A stretch of DNA of 64,000 nucleotides from Saprospiraceae bacterium (GTDB lineage: Bacteria > Bacteroidota > Bacteroidia > Chitinophagales > Saprospiraceae): NCBI GenBank assembly GCA_016710235.1, contig JADJLG010000001.1, positions 1,291,501 to 1,355,500 on the forward strand. The letters are read 5' to 3'. This document shows, one piece after another, positions 61,204-64,000 of this stretch. Made by a program: the position numbers and the translations under genes. The first letter of the stretch is position 1. Each line of letters starts with the position of its first letter. Below the pieces are notes generated by a model. That model saw nothing but the letters and a program-made list of their open reading frames with translations. It searched no databases and was not told the origin of the DNA.

Positions 61204-62828
61204 TTAAAGGAATGTTTTTCTGATTACCATTTCGAATACTGGATATTTTTCTTTGATTTCTGAAGCACTGTCACTATTGTGAATTTTGTAGTCTTCTTTG
61301 AAGCCAATAGTGTGACACTGGATGTTGTAGTGTGGTGCTTTGAGCTGTATGAATTCTCTGATCAACTCCTGTACATCAAAATCAATATACTTTGAATCTG
61401 AAGCATCTAAAATCACTGAAGAGTTTTTTGGTAAATGATCTAACATCTTTCTTATTTCCGCTTTATTGAGGAAGGATACTTCTTCTGAAAAATGCACGAG
61501 TACCAGGTCTTTATTTTCGGTCTGTTCTGTGAAGATTACAAATGAATTTTTAAAATTTCCAACCAAAATGGCGGAGACGCTGGTCGCAAGCCCGATTGCT
61601 ACACCATACAACAAGTCGGTAAAAACAATCGCGAGTACTGTTACCACAAATGGCACCCATTGGTATTTACTTTTTGGAAGAAACCAATGAAAATAGAGGG
61701 TTTGCATAATTTAAAGCCGGTGAGCAATAAGATAGATGCCAGAGCAGCCAAAGGGATCATGTTCAGCAATGAAGGAATTCCTATAACACAAATGAGGAGT
61801 ATGATACCGTGGATGATAGTTGCAAATTTAGATTGCGCGTTTGCATTAAAATTGGCACTACTTCTGACGATGACGCTGGTGATAGGAAGTCCTCCGAGAA
61901 GACCGGAGAGTATATTACCTATTCCCTGTGCCAACAGCTCTCGATTGGGATTTGTTACCCTCCTTTGGCGATCCAACTTGTCGATCGCTTCCACACTCAG
62001 CAAGCTCTCAATTGATGCAACAATGGCTATAGTTAATCCAATGGCATAGATGTCCTTTCGATACAACACATCAAAATCAGGAGTTTTGAAAAAACTGTAG
62101 AATTCGCTCAAATTGTGGGCGATCGGCACCTGAACAAAATGATTGGGTTCAATTAGTAAAAAACTATAGTGTTTGAAAATAAGCTGGCTGAGCGCTATAC
62201 TTGCTGCAACTGCTATTAATCCCCCAGGAATGATTTTGAGCTTAGCCGAAATCCATCTGCTTTCCCAAAGTAGCATGATAACTATGGATAGCAATGATAT
62301 AGTCGTAGCTCCCAAGTCGATGTATTGTATTTTTTCGGTGATGAATGCAAGTGCATTGGGGCCATGGTGTTGTAAAAATGACAATAAGCTATCTTTCGTT
62401 TTGCCATATCCAAGTGCAATAGGAAGCTGTTTGAGGATGATGATGATTCCAATAGCAGTTAGCATTCCTTTAATCACATTGCTCGGAAAATAATTTGCGA
62501 TCATTCCGGCTTTAATCACGCCAAGCAGAATTTGAATAATCCCTGCGATAATGACTGCCACAAGAAAAGCTTCAAATGAACCAAGCGTGGTTATAGACAC
62601 GAAAATAATGGAGACCAATCCTGCTGCGGGTCCGCTCACGCTAAGCGGAGAGTTGCTCAGTGAGCCTACTACAATACCACCCAGTATTCCTGCGATCATA
62701 CCACTGAAAAGAGGCGCGCCACCGGCAAGTGCAATTCCCAAACATAAGGGCAATGCAACAAAAAATACCACAATGCCGGCAGGCAAATCATGCTTGAATC
62801 GATAGAATAAAGTGGAGGGTCTATACAT
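61204..62828 (-). pseudogene. SulP family anion/bicarbonate transporter, split by a frameshift
   Basis: The first frame (62828 to 61641) encodes the SulP membrane domain (LPLCLGIALAGGAPLFSGMIAG, LSNSPLSVSGPAAG, GGLPITSVIVRSSANFNA). It leaves frame near the A-run complementary to 61671-61675. The second frame (to 61204) continues with SKYQWVPFVVTVLAIVFTD, a last helix and a STAS domain (ILDASDSKYIDFDVQELIRE). One extra A joins the two precisely (FFQK to SKYQW). It may be a mutation or a sequencing error; if error, this is an intact ~540-residue transporter. Confidence 0.85.
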
Positions 62829-63157
62829 TTCAGAAGACTGAAGGGATGAATTTGTTTTAATTAAAAATTAAGGAGATTGTTTGATGAATTTATATAATGT
62901 GCATACATTTCTTGGAGCTTAGGAATATAGTGAGAATAATATTTTGTTGTATCTGTTTTTACCATCTATTTGCTGATTTAGAATGATGAGGATAAGTTGC
63001 AAAATTAGGAGAAAATATCAACATCAATATTCATACTTATGTTTCTTAAATGATGACCAAATAAACTTTCATCCAAAAAATGAATAGCTTGAATATTAAT
63101 TTCTATCGAGAGCTGAAAAACAGCTCGAACAGTGGTTTTTTCCAAGCGGCAAGAAGT
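62829..63157. other. intergenic, no gene seen
   Basis: AT-rich gap between the divergent SulP and Kelch-like genes. In its last part the Kelch frame is open from ATG 63080, but that stretch lies before the signal peptide. Confidence 0.3.
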
Positions 63158-64000
63158 ATGCGCTTTATCTGGATAGTAGTCATGACTTTTATCACAAATA
63201 CATACTTAACGGGGCAAGCCTTCCCATTTGAAATGCTGTTGGAACCACTTCATATTACTGGAATGCAAGGAATCCAATCTTATGCTGTTGGGCAGCATGG
63301 AGGTAAATGGATGTTGATTGGTGGTCGGATTGATGGACTCCACCGCCGCCAACCTTTTGCATCGTTTGATCAGCCAGGACAAAATAATCAAATCATTGTA
63401 GTGGATCCCAAAGAAGGAAAATTTTGGACAGCTTCTGTAGAGAAACTATCTCCTCCATTGAGAGAGCAACTGAAATCCACAAATATGGAATTCTATCAAG
63501 AAGCTCAAAACCTGATTTTAGTTGGTGGGTATGGATTCAGTGATATAACAGGAGATCATGTCACTTTTCCAAATCTGACGGTAGTCGATATTCCCGCAAC
63601 CATACAGGCTGTCATCGAAAATCGACTGACCGATCAATTCTTTAGGCAACTACGAGACACTTTTTTTCAAATCACAGGTGGTAGATTAGACAAAATAAAT
63701 AATTCCTATTATCTGATTGGAGGTCAGAAATTTATGGGCAGATATAATCCAATGGGTCCGACTCATGGACCAGGTTTTGTTCAGGAGTATACCAACTGTT
63801 TAAAGAAGTTTGACCTGATAGATGATAGTTCTCAGATTCGGATTACTAATGTTAATCGTTGGACAGATAAAACTGCTTTTCATAGAAGAGATTATAATGT
63901 TGTCGCACAGATCATGCCTGACGGTAGGGAAGGCCTCACCGCATTTTCTGGTGTTTTTCAAGAAACAGCAGATCTTCCATATTTGAATTCAGTCGATATC
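63158..64000 (+). CDS. secreted Kelch/beta-propeller-like protein, 3' end outside the window
   Basis: From ATG 63158 the product starts with a signal peptide (MRFIWIVVMTFITNTYLTGQ); ATG 63080 in the same frame would add 26 residues before it. Kelch-type units are visible: GGKWMLIGGRIDGLHRRQPF, AQNLILVGGYGFSD and NNSYYLIGGQKFMGRYNP, each a beta strand ending in (I/V)GG. The frame is open to the window end (281 codons seen). A T9SS tail may follow but cannot be seen. Function unknown; propellers usually bind ligands or carry oxidase sites. Confidence 0.75.
   Translation, partial: MRFIWIVVMTFITNTYLTGQAFPFEMLLEPLHITGMQGIQSYAVGQHGGKWMLIGGRIDGLHRRQPFASFDQPGQNNQIIVVDPKEGKFWTASVEKLSPPLREQLKSTNMEFYQEAQNLILVGGYGFSDITGDHVTFPNLTVVDIPATIQAVIENRLTDQFFRQLRDTFFQITGGRLDKINNSYYLIGGQKFMGRYNPMGPTHGPGFVQEYTNCLKKFDLIDDSSQIRITNVNRWTDKTAFHRRDYNVVAQIMPDGREGLTAFSGVFQETADLPYLNSVDI

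Overview
The window looks like chromosomal DNA of a Bacteroidota bacterium, most likely of the Saprospiria/Chitinophagia side. Evidence: type IX secretion (T9SS) C-terminal sorting domains (YHYH protein, Omp28-like protein, M1 peptidase), a GldH gliding lipoprotein, a fused MurF-alanine racemase, and TAnnTTTG (-7) promoters. The species cannot be fixed from the sequence.

Layout. 1-8.0 kb: housekeeping and stress genes (ROK kinase end, TlpA-like thioredoxin, grpE-dnaJ-gldH, cupin, pirin, MscS). 8.1-13.1 kb: a broken leucine-rich-repeat gene, a hydrolase-like lipoprotein, and an MbnP / MbnH-type di-haem protein / YHYH protein cluster. 13.3-19.5 kb: an HxlR regulator with an inverted-repeat operator, opposed to genes for membrane proteins, an NmrA-like reductase and a SnoaL-like protein; then two paralogous VOC proteins separated by an intact IS66 element with a perfect 8-bp target duplication. 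19.6-20.7 kb: two decayed genes (LMW phosphatase-like, SRPBCC).

20.9-42.2 kb is an accessory island flanked by two direct copies of a GC-rich structured repeat. Its passenger genes are all on the minus strand. They sit in cassettes separated by attC-like sites: an AAC...ATGTT frame around an imperfect hairpin, at the 3' side of each gene set. Three cassettes (SIR2-HerA; nuclease plus small partner; AraC-ADH-cupin/CMD-ADH-NmrA) carry exactly matching 9-bp inverted ends starting with GTT, as expected of integron cassettes. No IntI is visible, so this resembles an integrase-less attC cluster (CALIN). IS1182-family insertions sit repeatedly at the AACG of attC sites, one with clear terminal repeats and a 4-bp duplication, and IS91-family 3' ends repeatedly stop at the AAC. 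A tyrosine recombinase plus IS91-type HUH transposase occupies one cassette slot. One cassette (SPFH protein) was tandemly duplicated by crossing-over between IS1182 remnants.

42.3-64 kb returns to conserved chromosome: Omp28-like T9SS protein, a large outer-membrane protein, M1 aminopeptidase, aconitase, MscL, then a minus-strand block (murF-alr, purD, cyanophycinase, rfaE2, flippase-like protein, panD, panC), a polytopic membrane protein, a frameshifted SulP transporter and the start of a Kelch-like secreted protein. Several frameshifts fall in homopolymers, so part of the apparent decay may be sequencing error.
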